Assembly: GCF_017355935.1 (NCBI RefSeq)
Contig: NZ_JAFIQT010000001.1
Span: forward strand, 1 to 64,000
Length of the DNA stretch: 64,000 bases
Direction of reading: 5' to 3'
DNA from: Telluribacter humicola
GTDB taxonomy: Bacteria; Bacteroidota; Bacteroidia; Cytophagales; Spirosomataceae
Shown in pieces: positions 27,140-36,462 of this stretch (positions are counted from its first letter, which is position 1; every line of letters starts with the position of its first letter). The notes below the pieces were generated by a model. That model searched no databases and had not been told where the DNA came from. It saw nothing but the letters and a program-made list of their open reading frames with translations. Position numbers and translations under genes: made by a program.

Positions 27140-27586
27140 TTAGTACTTCACAATCAACACAGCACCAATAATAAGTAGTACTACACCTAAAAGCCGGGGA
27201 AGGGTAAGATGGTTTACGGCAAAGCCTAATAAACCGTAATGATCTATGACTACGGCGGCAATAAGCTGCCCCGCTACCGCCAGACACACGAGCGCTCCCT
27301 GGCCAATATCACGTACTACAAAGATGACCGTAAGTACATAAAAGGCTCCGAATAAGCCTCCAATGAATTTCCACCAGCTAATCTGCCGGATGGTCTGCAG
27401 GGAAGGTACATCATTCTGATTGAAAGCAGCAAAGGCGATCAGCAGAATGAAGAATCCAACGCCGAACGAAAATATAGCGGCCAGGATCGGGTTGCCAAGA
27501 GAAAGCCTGAGCTGTGAATTAACTCCCCCCTGAACCGCGGTAGCCACTCCAATTAAGAAGGCAAGAAGCAGGTAAAAATAATTCAT
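27140..27586 (-). CDS. YdcZ/DUF606 family membrane protein (DMT-type transporter half)
   Basis: 148 aa with five hydrophobic segments. N-terminal LIGVATAVQGGVNSQLRLSLGNPILAA-type pattern and the SWWKFIGGLFGAFYV block are typical of DUF606/YdcZ, which resemble one half of a drug/metabolite transporter and work as dimers. Inner membrane. It lies 48 bp after nuoK on the same strand and may share that transcript, without an obvious functional link. Confidence 0.8.
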   Translation of the reverse strand: MNYFYLLLAFLIGVATAVQGGVNSQLRLSLGNPILAAIFSFGVGFFILLIAFAAFNQNDVPSLQTIRQISWWKFIGGLFGAFYVLTVIFVVRDIGQGALVCLAVAGQLIAAVVIDHYGLLGFAVNHLTLPRLLGVVLLIIGAVLIVKY

Positions 27587-27633
27587 GAATACGAGTCAAT
27601 CATTAGAGGTTGTCAATTCTACGGCGGCTCTGC

Positions 27634-27939
27634 TTATTTCTTCAGCTCACTGATCTGATCGGGATCAATGGTGCGGTAGTGGCTGTAAACCCGCAAAACA
27701 ATAGCCAGGGCTACGGTCACTTCAACGGCCGCTACTACTATAACAAAAAGAGCAAACAATTGGCCACGCAGCAGCTCCGGATCATGGCGGCTGAATGCTA
27801 CCAGATTCAGATTTACGGCATTGAGCATGAGTTCGAGCCCCAGCAGTACCCCAATCGCATTACGCTTGGTAACCGCCACTGCCAATCCTATGCTGAAAAG
27901 GGCTGCCGCTACAACTAAATAGTGAGTAATAGGAATCAT
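27634..27939 (-). CDS. nuoK: NADH-quinone oxidoreductase subunit K
   Basis: 101 aa with three transmembrane helices. The diagnostic block IGVLLGLELMLNAVNLNLVAFS holds the membrane-embedded glutamate of the proton path, and a second Glu lies in the following helix (AAVEVTVALAIVL). NuoK is part of the proton-pumping arm of complex I. It begins 2 bp after the nuoJ stop. The usual next genes, nuoL and nuoM, do not follow. Confidence 0.95.
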   Translation of the reverse strand: MIPITHYLVVAAALFSIGLAVAVTKRNAIGVLLGLELMLNAVNLNLVAFSRHDPELLRGQLFALFVIVVAAVEVTVALAIVLRVYSHYRTIDPDQISELKK

Positions 27940-27941
27940 AC

Positions 27942-28466
27942 TTATGCGGAAGGATTACGATTCATAGCCAGATAAGCAGCCCCGATCAAGGCTACCAGCA
28001 ACAGGATGCCAGCGATTTCGAACGGGAGCAGGTGGCTCGTCATCAGTTCTACACCCAGGGTACGTATGGTAGAACGACTGATAAGCACATCGCCGATGAG
28101 CGTAAAATTAGCTGCCAGGATGGTGTACAAGAACACGCCAAAGAGAACAACGGCCACTAGTATCCCCCAGAACCGCCGGTGATTTACTACTTCAATCCGG
28201 TTGGGTCTCGTAGCGGCATCAGGACGTTCATCGGCCGGACGTGTAAGCATGATCCCGAATATCAGCAGGACCAGGATTCCCCCGACGTATACCAGGAGCT
28301 GCGTAATGGCTAAAAAATCAGCGCCTGCCAGTACATACAGGGCTGCGACACCTACCAGGGCCAGGAAGAGGCCGAAGGCGGCATACATGAGGTTACGCGT
28401 CAGGAGTATGAACAGCGCTGAAATAATGGCGAGTGCTGAAAAGCCGTAGAAGGCTACTTGTTCCAT
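27942..28466 (-). CDS. nuoJ: NADH-quinone oxidoreductase subunit J
   Basis: 174 aa with five hydrophobic segments. The block ALVGVAALYVLAGADFLAITQLLVYVGGILVL-type (LVYVGGILVLLIF seen) with its pi-bulge helix is typical of NuoJ/ND6. Membrane arm of complex I. Separated by 2 bp from nuoK and by 66 bp from nuoI upstream; all three are transcribed together. Confidence 0.95.
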   Translation of the reverse strand: MEQVAFYGFSALAIISALFILLTRNLMYAAFGLFLALVGVAALYVLAGADFLAITQLLVYVGGILVLLIFGIMLTRPADERPDAATRPNRIEVVNHRRFWGILVAVVLFGVFLYTILAANFTLIGDVLISRSTIRTLGVELMTSHLLPFEIAGILLLVALIGAAYLAMNRNPSA

Positions 28467-28532
28467 GCCGGTTAAAAAAGAGTGCGCTGCAAAGGTACCA
28501 AAAATTGCAGCGCACTGTTTCCTGAAAAATTA

Positions 28533-30164
28533 TTAGGCTTCGTCTGACGTACCTGATGCCGGAGGCGTACCCTTAGGTTTCATCGTAGGTCTGAAAGCGG
28601 GCTTTGGCTTCTCCACCTTCCCCGGAGCGGGTTCGTCCGGTGCCGGTTGGGCCTGAGCTGGCACAGGAGCAGTTGTATCAGGAGCGGAAGCATCAGGAGT
28701 TGCTAAAGCCTTAGGCTTCATTGTGGGCTTGAAGGCCGGTTTGGGTTTCTCCACATGCTCCACCTGGTCAGGCTGAGCCTGGCTTATTTCTGGTTGACTA
28801 GCCTCTGCTTCCGGTGTAGCGGTTGCCTTCGGCTTCATGGTAGGCTTGAAAGCGGGCTTGGGCTTAGCAGCCTCTACCGGTGCTTCGGGAGTACTATCCG
28901 TAGCGGCTTCCGGCGCTGTCTTAGGCTTCATCGTAGGTTTGAAGGCCGGCTTAGCCACAGGGCTGTCCGTAGCAGCCTTTGGCTCCTCAACCGGTGCCGA
29001 CGTACCTTCGGAACTATCCTTAGGCTTCATGGTCGGTTTGAAGGCTGGTTTGGGAGCCGCTGCCGGTTCCGCTTTTGCCTCGGGTACCTCTAAGGGAGCA
29101 GACTGAGCCTCCACCTTAGGCTTCATAGAAGGCTTAAAGGCGGGCTTTGGTGCAGGACTTGTGCTGGCGGTTGGTGTTTCCTCGGTTGGCTCTGCCTTAG
29201 GTTCGGCCTCTGCTTTAGGCTTCATCGAAGGCCGGAAAGGCGCTTTGACCGACGCTGGCTTTGGTGCTTCCGCTTCCGTTGGCTGCTCGGCTACCTTAGC
29301 TTCCACGGGCTCCTTCGGCTTTATAGTAGGCTTGAAAGCAGGTTTTGCCTGCGGCTTCTCTGCCGTAGCTTCTACTTCCTGCTCCTGCTTTTCAGGTGCC
29401 GGCGCTGCCTTGGGCTTCATTCCTGGACGGAAGGCCGGCTTGGGTGCACTTTCGGTATCAGCTTTGCTTTCAATGGGAGCGTTCTCCACAGGAGCCTCAG
29501 CGGGCTTTGGCTTAGCAGTAGGCTTAAAAGCCGGACGTGGTGCTGCGGGCTTGGCTTCCGCAGCGGCAGAAGTGGCAGGCTCAGCCGCTTTTTTGCTGGC
29601 TTTGAGTGCTTCTTTCTCCCGCTGGAACTGTTCAAGCAGCAGACGCTTTTCCTCGGCTTCCTCCGGTGCAAGATTGGTATAGTGGTACACCATATCCCGA
29701 ACATCTACCTCACTATAATCAAAGGTCTTGGTCATAGTAAGACACTCCGTAGGACACACGGTCGTACACAGGCCGCAGTAGCAGCACTTAGCCATATCGA
29801 TATCGAACTTGGCCGCGTAAAGACGGATTGGTGAACCATCTGAAGCCTTACCTACCTCTTCAATTGCTTTGATAGGCTCAATTTCGATACAGTCAACGGG
29901 ACAGATCTTAGCACATTTGTCACAGACAATACAGTCGTCGATCTCATTGTGCAGGCGATACCGGCCGTTGTCCGGAATAGGAATGGTTTCAAAAGGATAC
30001 TGTATGGTAACCATCCCATTTTCCTGCTCAAAGTAATTATCCGACCGCACATCCGTGGATTGGCGCCGCTTACGAGCATCCCACAGGTGGCGAAACGTCA
30101 GGCGCATACCCGTCAAAGTGGTATTGATACCTTCAGCAATATTTTTAAAATAAGGGGAAGACAT
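28533..30164 (-). CDS. nuoI: NADH-quinone oxidoreductase subunit I with a long repetitive C-terminal tail
   Basis: 543 aa, about three times the usual NuoI length. Residues 1-165 are a normal NuoI: two [4Fe-4S] sites, Cys78/81/84/88 and Cys127/130/133/137. From about residue 205 to the end runs a Pro/Ala/Lys/Glu-rich tail with ten copies of (K/R)PAF(K/R)P(T/S/G)MKPK (one copy has the order KAPF), spaced by 20-35 variable acidic residues. The tail has no membrane segment and looks disordered. It is one uninterrupted frame, and its codon use is like the neighbouring genes. NuoI normally carries clusters N6a and N6b between the peripheral and membrane arms; the tail would project into the cytoplasm. 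A TATCTTTG -7-like box lies at 30228-30221. Confidence 0.93.
   Translation of the reverse strand: MSSPYFKNIAEGINTTLTGMRLTFRHLWDARKRRQSTDVRSDNYFEQENGMVTIQYPFETIPIPDNGRYRLHNEIDDCIVCDKCAKICPVDCIEIEPIKAIEEVGKASDGSPIRLYAAKFDIDMAKCCYCGLCTTVCPTECLTMTKTFDYSEVDVRDMVYHYTNLAPEEAEEKRLLLEQFQREKEALKASKKAAEPATSAAAEAKPAAPRPAFKPTAKPKPAEAPVENAPIESKADTESAPKPAFRPGMKPKAAPAPEKQEQEVEATAEKPQAKPAFKPTIKPKEPVEAKVAEQPTEAEAPKPASVKAPFRPSMKPKAEAEPKAEPTEETPTASTSPAPKPAFKPSMKPKVEAQSAPLEVPEAKAEPAAAPKPAFKPTMKPKDSSEGTSAPVEEPKAATDSPVAKPAFKPTMKPKTAPEAATDSTPEAPVEAAKPKPAFKPTMKPKATATPEAEASQPEISQAQPDQVEHVEKPKPAFKPTMKPKALATPDASAPDTTAPVPAQAQPAPDEPAPGKVEKPKPAFRPTMKPKGTPPASGTSDEA
28560..29545 (-). repeat. degenerate tandem repeat encoding the NuoI tail
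   Basis: Ten diverged units, roughly 70-130 bp apart, each with a near-constant ~30-bp core reading CTTAGGCTTCAT(G/C) ... TTGAAAGCGGGCTT-like on the plus strand. The core encodes PAFKPTMKPK; the linkers vary in length and sequence but stay in frame. Confidence 0.85.
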
Positions 30165-30320
30165 TATATCGTATCAATCAATAACAACAATCTCACAAGG
30201 GGGTAAAGCCCTGTAAAAAGCAAAGATAGAGGATAGATTCCAGTAATTTCCCTGCTTCCGGAATTGCTGTACTAGTTATGGATTATTCATAAGTACTAAC
30301 CCGCCTCCCGGTGCTTCAGT

Positions 30321-30773
30321 TCATGTTTTTCGGGTTAAATACGCGCTGAAATCGGTCTGTTGTGACTCATAATCCTGATTGATCAGCGGGGAGGTAAGCA
30401 TGAAGTCGGCCGTGGCGCGGTTGCAGGCCATAGGTATGTTCCAGACTACCCCCAACCGAAGCAGCGCCTTGATGTCCGGGTCGTGGGGCTGGGCCGACAT
30501 GGGATCCCAGAAGAAGATAAGCGCGTCTACTTTTCCCTCGGCTATGAGTGACCCCAGTTGCTGATCCCCTCCCAGCGGACCACTTAGTAGCTTGGTAATG
30601 GGCTGATCCAGTTTTTCCTCCAGTAGCTTGCCCGTAGTACCGGTGGCATATAGCTGGTGACGGGCGAGTATGTTGCGGTTATAGTAGGCCCAGTCCAGTA
30701 TATCATCCTTTTTGTTATCGTGGGCCACCAACGCTATGCGCTTTCGGGATAGTAGTTTTCGTGTTATAGTCAT
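30321..30773 (-). CDS. mgsA: methylglyoxal synthase
   Basis: 150 aa. Catalytic and phosphate-binding residues line up with E. coli MgsA: His18 (VAHD), Asp70 (GPLGGD), Asp90 (FFWDPMSAQPHDPD), His97 and Asp100, plus the TGTTG loop at 44-48. The enzyme turns dihydroxyacetone phosphate into methylglyoxal, a bypass of lower glycolysis under phosphate limitation. Cytoplasmic. Preceded and followed by unrelated genes. Confidence 0.95.
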   Translation of the reverse strand: MTITRKLLSRKRIALVAHDNKKDDILDWAYYNRNILARHQLYATGTTGKLLEEKLDQPITKLLSGPLGGDQQLGSLIAEGKVDALIFFWDPMSAQPHDPDIKALLRLGVVWNIPMACNRATADFMLTSPLINQDYESQQTDFSAYLTRKT

Positions 30774-30833
30774 CTGTATCTAAGATTAAGTCAGAATAAG
30801 CTCAGAATGGAGTCCTGGCTTGTGCAATCATAA

Positions 30834-32063
30834 TCAAATCTGCTTGATATATTCCAGGTATTTCCTGGCTAGTACATCCCGATCGAAGTAGGTACGGGCG
30901 TAGCGGTAGCCATTTTGTCCCTGCTGAACTATCAGCTCAGGATTACTCATATAAAATCGTACCTTTTCGGCAAAGTCCTCTGGAATTTCGGGTTCCACGA
31001 AGGTACCTGCCTGCGCTTCTTCGACCAGTTCACGCGATGCGCCATCAATAGCCATCAGTACAGGCTTTTTGCAGGAAAAGTAGTCGAACGTCTTGTTGGA
31101 GTACACGGTCTTGAAGGTATCTACTTTTTTTAAGACCGAAGCCCCCAGGTCCGAGGCTAGTATGTACTTAAAGACCTCCCGCTTTGGTACCGAATCTACA
31201 AAACGTACATTGGTAAGTCCCCGCCGCTGGGCGTCAAGCTGCAGCTCTTTTTTCTGCATGCCGTCCCCAATGAGCAGGAACAGTGCATTGGTGTCGTGCA
31301 GCAGTTCGGCCGTATCCAGCACCTGCACCAGGTGATTGGCTACACCATGGGCGCCTACGTACGTAACAACAAACTTACCCTCCAGCCCATGCTCCCGCCT
31401 GAACTGGCAGCAGTCAAACTGTTGCATGACTTCTTCCGAAAGGGTAAAGTCAGCCGCATTGGGAATGAATATAATCTTATGGGCAGGGACTCCCTTCTTA
31501 GTCAGTAGCGTTTGGCGGAAGGCTGGTGTAAGTACATTAATGAGCTTCGCTTTTCTGTACACAAAGCTCTCAAACCAGTACGCAAAGCGGATGATCCAGG
31601 GATTGGTCAGTACGCCCGTGTCAATGGCTGATTCAGGCCAGAGATCACGTATCTCGAAGAGGAAGGGCGTGCGCTTCCACCACGATAGGGCTACGGCCGT
31701 AATACCCACAAAGAGCGGCGGCGAAGTGACTACTATGATGTCATACTTGCCCCTGGCGTGCCGGATGCCGCCCAGGATACTGGAAAACGTAAAGGAGAAG
31801 TAGGCCCAGAGTCGCCCCAGGAAGCTCTTGTTGTAGCTCTCCGACACGTGGCAACGAATGACCTGTATGCCATCACGGTTGGTGTACTGATAGAAGTACT
31901 GGCCCCTGTAGTGTTCCGGACGGTGGCCCATATAATGCACCATTCCAGCTAGTACCACTACCTCGTGGCCGGCTTCGGTCCAGATTCGGCTCATTTCATT
32001 CCAGCGGGAGCCGCCGCCGTCATTGTCTTCCAGAAAGTACTGGTGAATAAGGAGAATCCGCAT
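30834..32063 (-). CDS. GT4-family glycosyltransferase
   Basis: 409 aa with the GT-B fold of family 4: N-terminal ILLIHQYF strand and Gly-rich loop (EDNDGGGSRWNEMSR), the VVVTSPPLFVGITA segment, and a C-terminal nucleotide-sugar domain with YVGAHGVANHLVQVLD, and KVDTFKTVYSNKTFDYFSCKKPVLMA with the family's Lys and Glu positions. WbuB-like enzymes of this type add sugars to lipid-linked polysaccharide. It is the last gene of a three-gene unit with a heparinase-like protein and a fused oxidoreductase, 10 bp downstream of the former. Confidence 0.9.
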   Translation of the reverse strand: MRILLIHQYFLEDNDGGGSRWNEMSRIWTEAGHEVVVLAGMVHYMGHRPEHYRGQYFYQYTNRDGIQVIRCHVSESYNKSFLGRLWAYFSFTFSSILGGIRHARGKYDIIVVTSPPLFVGITAVALSWWKRTPFLFEIRDLWPESAIDTGVLTNPWIIRFAYWFESFVYRKAKLINVLTPAFRQTLLTKKGVPAHKIIFIPNAADFTLSEEVMQQFDCCQFRREHGLEGKFVVTYVGAHGVANHLVQVLDTAELLHDTNALFLLIGDGMQKKELQLDAQRRGLTNVRFVDSVPKREVFKYILASDLGASVLKKVDTFKTVYSNKTFDYFSCKKPVLMAIDGASRELVEEAQAGTFVEPEIPEDFAEKVRFYMSNPELIVQQGQNGYRYARTYFDRDVLARKYLEYIKQI

Positions 32064-32073
32064 AGGGGCTAAT

Positions 32074-33975
32074 TTAAGACTTTACCCGAATTTCCGTCTG
32101 GATATACCGTTCGGTAGTGGTAAAGGCAAGGCGAGGAGTAGCGGTTTTGGTACCATACAGTCCCGAATACCATCCTTCTGTTTCGATCGGCGGGATTGGC
32201 TCTCCCTGAGAGGTATAAGCATTGATCTCATAGGTGTCAAAGAAAGCTTCGGACGGATGCCAGAGTTGATGCATGGGCAGGTGGGTAGGGGCGTTCAGGA
32301 TTTCGTCTTCTATGATCCAGTGCAGCTGTCCGGTAACTTTAGTAACGTTTCGGGTATGGATAATACCGGAGCTGAGGTGGCTGTATCCCTGAAACCAGCC
32401 CCTAAACATAGTGCTCTCTCCATTTTCTTTCCATTCCCCTCCGGCCCTCCGGATCCAGTCGTACCAGATAAAGCGGGGACCTTTACGCATCTGATCGTGT
32501 TCATCGAGCATGATCGTATTGTGTGAAGCCGTACCGGCAAAGTACCGTATCAGCTCTTCGTCGGTATTGTACTGATAAGAGCCCGCGTCGCGCAGGACGT
32601 TCTGCCCGTTGACCCAAATGTCCAGATGCAGATTATCGGCCTGGAAGGGGCGGTCCTGGTAGCTGCCGCAGCGGAGGAATGTCAGCGTACTATGGTCCCG
32701 CAGAATATAGTACCCGCCTTTATGAAAAGCATGCGATTGTGTGCCCTTGGAAGATCGCCTGGCGGCTTTGCGGGTAGAGGGTTGGCCGGCTAGCCAAAAG
32801 GCTTCTTCCTTCCAGGTACCATGACCGTAGTTAAGGTCTTCTCCCAGGGTAGTAGCCAGGGCGTAAAGCTGCGGGCGGTAATCGCGAAAATGGCATTCAC
32901 TCAGCGGAAAGAACAGTGCCCCGTCGTTGTTGCCGGAGTTGGGAAGCCAGCCGCTCCTATCATCCTGGCAGGCCCGCAGGAACTGTAGTGACTTCCGGGC
33001 GCGGTCATACACTATCTCCGACCAGCGCTCCCCGTTACGGTGCGCCAGCTGGATGGCCCAGGTCAGTAGTTGTACCACCACCCGGTGGTAGTTCATCGAA
33101 AACTGCAGGAAGGTACCATCCTGATAGATCTGATAACCTACTTCCTCCTCAAACCATCGCTTCCCCTGCTCCTTCCAACGGGTACTTTCCTGGAAGAAAG
33201 GATACAGCATCCCAACCAGGTACAGGCCCAGCGTTTCGGTAAGGGCGTGGTTGTTGCGTACTGCAATGCGTGAGAAGTGAATATTCTCCTCCACGTGCTG
33301 CATCTGCCGGTATAGGCTATTAAGAATACGTGAGAATCGCTCCTCAGTCAGTTGGGGAGAGGTTTTATAATAGTGCAGGGCAAAGGTCCAGTTAAGTACC
33401 CGAAGGGTAATCTCCTGACTGCACCGCCAGTTGGGACCACAATTCACCGGATTAGCTTCAATCCAGTTTTCTATTTCTGAAAATACAAGTTCGGACTGGT
33501 CTTCCTTCTGGTGAAAATCATAACGGATCAGGTCGTACAGGAATGTAAAGCGCGACTTTTCCCATACGTACTTGATATCGCCAGCCTCAGGAGATAGGTC
33601 GGGTATTGTGGTCCAGTGCTGGGTACTATTATAGCGGTAGCCCGTTTTGGGATTGGTGAGCCAGTCGGTGACGGTGTACCAGGTAGAGCCAAAGAATAGC
33701 AGTTTGCCTTTCTGCAGCTCTTTTACACGCTTTATAAGTGAGCCAGGTCTGGATAAGGCAAAGGGGGCTTTTTCCAGAAAAGGTTTGTCAAAGAAAAAAG
33801 AAGTATCAGAGGCTTGCCAGGCTGCCAGAGTGGTAAAGTCCTCAGCCGGAAGATCAATGGGAAAACGTTGCCTTAGTAGTCCGGTACGTACCTGTACTTC
33901 GTGCAGCGTACGAAACAGCACGTAGCGCAGGCCCATGTTGTGGAGGATCTGAAAGAGTGAATACAAACGCTTCAT
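32074..33975 (-). CDS. heparinase II/III family protein (uronic-acid polysaccharide lyase fold)
   Basis: 633 aa. The N-terminal helical toroid contains NPVNCGPNWRCSQEITLRVLNW and IAVRNNHALTETLGLYLVGMLYP; the C-terminal beta-sandwich has FHKGGYYILRD, DNLHLDIWVNG and GSYQYNTDEELIRYFAGTASHNTIMLDEHDQM, all typical of heparinase II/III proteins in polysaccharide biosynthesis loci. The NNHALTE and HNTIMLDE His residues are candidate catalytic residues. No signal peptide is visible, unlike degradative lyases, so an intracellular or biosynthetic role is more likely. 14 bp from the oxidoreductase gene upstream. Confidence 0.85.
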   Translation of the reverse strand: MKRLYSLFQILHNMGLRYVLFRTLHEVQVRTGLLRQRFPIDLPAEDFTTLAAWQASDTSFFFDKPFLEKAPFALSRPGSLIKRVKELQKGKLLFFGSTWYTVTDWLTNPKTGYRYNSTQHWTTIPDLSPEAGDIKYVWEKSRFTFLYDLIRYDFHQKEDQSELVFSEIENWIEANPVNCGPNWRCSQEITLRVLNWTFALHYYKTSPQLTEERFSRILNSLYRQMQHVEENIHFSRIAVRNNHALTETLGLYLVGMLYPFFQESTRWKEQGKRWFEEEVGYQIYQDGTFLQFSMNYHRVVVQLLTWAIQLAHRNGERWSEIVYDRARKSLQFLRACQDDRSGWLPNSGNNDGALFFPLSECHFRDYRPQLYALATTLGEDLNYGHGTWKEEAFWLAGQPSTRKAARRSSKGTQSHAFHKGGYYILRDHSTLTFLRCGSYQDRPFQADNLHLDIWVNGQNVLRDAGSYQYNTDEELIRYFAGTASHNTIMLDEHDQMRKGPRFIWYDWIRRAGGEWKENGESTMFRGWFQGYSHLSSGIIHTRNVTKVTGQLHWIIEDEILNAPTHLPMHQLWHPSEAFFDTYEINAYTSQGEPIPPIETEGWYSGLYGTKTATPRLAFTTTERYIQTEIRVKS

Positions 33976-33989
33976 AGACTACAATAACT

Positions 33990-36101
33990 CTATACCTTTA
34001 CCCACTCCCCCCGCTTCAGGCTTTCCAGCGCGGCAAAAGTGGCCCGTGATGTATTTATCAGTTCGTCAAAAGAGATTAGGGAGGCGCCCCCCGTACAGAT
34101 GCGTTCCAGCAGGAGCCGGAATTGCTCCTTATGTCCCTTGTCCTGACTAGTACGCATTTTAGAAAAGCCCTTGAAGCCATAGCCCGTCAAGGTACGGAAG
34201 TTATCCAGCACCAGAGTTCGCTCCTGCGAGTACACCTCAACACGTTCCTTGGAGTAGGCTTTACTGCCGTTGGCGAAGTAGTTGATGACGCCCGTAGAGC
34301 CATTTTCGTATTTGAGCAGGATGGAGGCATTATCCGTAGTGTCGGAAGGCTGGGTGCCCATCGCGTTCATGCATACAGCCTCTACCCGGCTACCCGTGAG
34401 GTAGGTGATCAGGTCAATAAAGTGGCAGGCTTCGCCCAGTATACGTCCACCACCCACGGTTCGGTCATGGACCCACGAGTTGGCGGGGATAAAACCCGCG
34501 TTCATCGTAGCCACCACGTTCATGGGAGCACTGCCTAGCAAGGCTTTCATTTTCTGCGCATGGGGTGAAAAACGACGGTTGAAGCCCACGGTCAGGCTGC
34601 GGCTCTCGGGAGGATCCAGAAAGGTCGCTATGATTTCATCCAGCTCTTCTTCATAAATAGCCAGCGGCTTCTCCACGAATACATGCTTTCCGGCCCGCAA
34701 CCCCTCTACGGCCATACGGGCGTGTTGGTTGTGCCGGGTTGTGATCATGACCAGGTCTACATCCGGGTCGCGCAGGAGCTCGTGATAATCGGTAGTACTA
34801 TAGGTGATGCCGTGCTTCTGGGCCAGAGCTGTGCCTGAGAGTCCATTGGCACTGGCGATGTACTTGACAGCAGCCCCTTTCAGGGCGGGTAGCATGGTCA
34901 TCTTGGTAAAGTTACCCGCTCCTATGATGCCCACTATGCCTTTTTGGGCGGAGAAAGGGCGATCATGATACCGTACCACCGTACGAAGGTCCACCTGCTC
35001 GGGATATTCCAGAATGGAAGCAATGGCCTGTGATGAGCCAATCTCGTCGTATACGCGGTCGTATTCTTCCAGGGGTACTACTTCGGTGATGAGAGGCTTT
35101 ACATCCAGTAAGCCCGACGAAACTAGTTGCAGGATGGTCTGGAAGTTACGGTTTTCGGTCCAGCGTACGTACGGGAGCGGATAGTCGTGTCCCTTTTGCT
35201 CGTAGGCGTCGTCGTAGCGGCCGGGACCGTACGAGCAGGATACCTGGAAGCTTAATTCTTTCTCGTAGAACTCCGCCCGGCTAAGGTTGAGTCCTATAAC
35301 CCCAACCAGTATGATTCGTCCCCGCTTGCGCGACATACGAGCCGCCTGAGATATAATATCATTGGTTTTGGCCGAAGCCGTGATGACCACACCGTCGGCA
35401 CCGGTACCCAGCGTGAGGTCTTCTACAAACTTAACCGGATCGTCGCCTTTGGCGGGGTTACAGGCAGTAATGCCTTTGGCGGCGGCTATTTTGAGTTTCT
35501 GCTCATCCAGATCTATGCCTACTACTCGGCAGCCGTTGAGTCGGAGTAGTTCGGCCGTGAGCAGGCCAATTAGTCCCAGGCCAATGACTACTACCGTTTC
35601 GCCCAGGGTTGGATTCAGCAGGCGTATGCCCTGCAGACCAATCGAACCTATTACTGTAAACGCAGCTTCCTCATCAGAAACACCATCTGGTACTTTCGTA
35701 ACCAGATTACGAGGTACGCACACAACCTCGGCGTGCGAACCATTGCTGGCAACCCGATCGCCTACCTGTATGTCCTGCACGCCCTCTCCTACCTCAATGA
35801 CTTCTCCTACGTTGCAATAGCCCAGGGGCAGCGGCTGCTCGAGCTTGTTAAAAACCGCCTCCAGCGTAGGCATCAGCCCATCGGACTGAATTTTGTCCAG
35901 GACCATCTTCACCTTATCCGGCTGCTGACGCGCCTTTTCGAGCAGATTGGCTTTGCCAAATTCTACCAGCATTCGTTCGGTACCCAGTGATACCAGGCTT
36001 CGGCGGGTCCTGATCAGTACGCAGCCACGCTTTACTTGCGGGGCGGGTACTTCCTGTAAAATGGTTTGTCCGGTTTTAAGGTTCTGGATAAGCTGTTTCA
36101 T
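33990..36101 (-). CDS. fused zinc-type alcohol dehydrogenase / Gfo-Idh-MocA oxidoreductase
   Basis: About 703 aa from the ATG at 36101. N-terminal half: medium-chain dehydrogenase with PLGYCNVGEVIEVGEGV and the Rossmann loop VVVIGLGLIGLLTAELL. C-terminal half: a second Rossmann fold starting GIVGIIGAGNFTKMTMLPAL, followed by the Gfo/Idh/MocA catalytic block KHVFVEKPLAIYEEEL and GEACHFIDLITYLTG. This two-domain protein recurs next to heparinase-like and GT4 genes in exopolysaccharide clusters and is thought to oxidise a nucleotide sugar; the reaction is unproven. First gene of the three-gene unit. Upstream ATG at 36188 has no family-like sequence. Confidence 0.88.
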   Translation of the reverse strand: MKQLIQNLKTGQTILQEVPAPQVKRGCVLIRTRRSLVSLGTERMLVEFGKANLLEKARQQPDKVKMVLDKIQSDGLMPTLEAVFNKLEQPLPLGYCNVGEVIEVGEGVQDIQVGDRVASNGSHAEVVCVPRNLVTKVPDGVSDEEAAFTVIGSIGLQGIRLLNPTLGETVVVIGLGLIGLLTAELLRLNGCRVVGIDLDEQKLKIAAAKGITACNPAKGDDPVKFVEDLTLGTGADGVVITASAKTNDIISQAARMSRKRGRIILVGVIGLNLSRAEFYEKELSFQVSCSYGPGRYDDAYEQKGHDYPLPYVRWTENRNFQTILQLVSSGLLDVKPLITEVVPLEEYDRVYDEIGSSQAIASILEYPEQVDLRTVVRYHDRPFSAQKGIVGIIGAGNFTKMTMLPALKGAAVKYIASANGLSGTALAQKHGITYSTTDYHELLRDPDVDLVMITTRHNQHARMAVEGLRAGKHVFVEKPLAIYEEELDEIIATFLDPPESRSLTVGFNRRFSPHAQKMKALLGSAPMNVVATMNAGFIPANSWVHDRTVGGGRILGEACHFIDLITYLTGSRVEAVCMNAMGTQPSDTTDNASILLKYENGSTGVINYFANGSKAYSKERVEVYSQERTLVLDNFRTLTGYGFKGFSKMRTSQDKGHKEQFRLLLERICTGGASLISFDELINTSRATFAALESLKRGEWVKV

Positions 36102-36462
36102 GAAAAACAGGGACAAGGATGGATGTGGGTTCGGAGAAATTAAACTCGCTTTGAGCTTATCTGTTGCAGAAAAACAGGCTACACACAAAATAGGAAGCCA
36201 CTGATCGGCCTGTTTGTGAACTCACACTGCTCTATAAACTCTGAAAGGGAGGGACTGGTTAAGCAGTAGCTCAATATTTTTAGCAACTGGTTAAAAGTTG
36301 ATAGTGTAGTAGAGCACTCTGTAGGCAAAGGAGCAGGTAGCTCGCAGGTGCTACTATAACTGGATGTAAATTAGTAATTTAGTAGGAGTGTTATAAGTTG
36401 AAATTGGTACACTTCTTGCACTCTTCTGTTTGATAATGCCGATTGTTTTTTTGGGAACAGAG

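Noticed and set aside
28560-29545. Regularly spaced repeats considered as CRISPR
   Set aside because: Repeat cores encode a protein motif in one frame, linkers vary in length, and there are no cas genes.
28755-29682. Long plus-strand open frames opposite the nuoI tail, giving Gly/Ala/Ser-rich repeats
   Set aside because: They are antisense readings of the repetitive tail; the sense frame has intact Fe-S motifs at its start.
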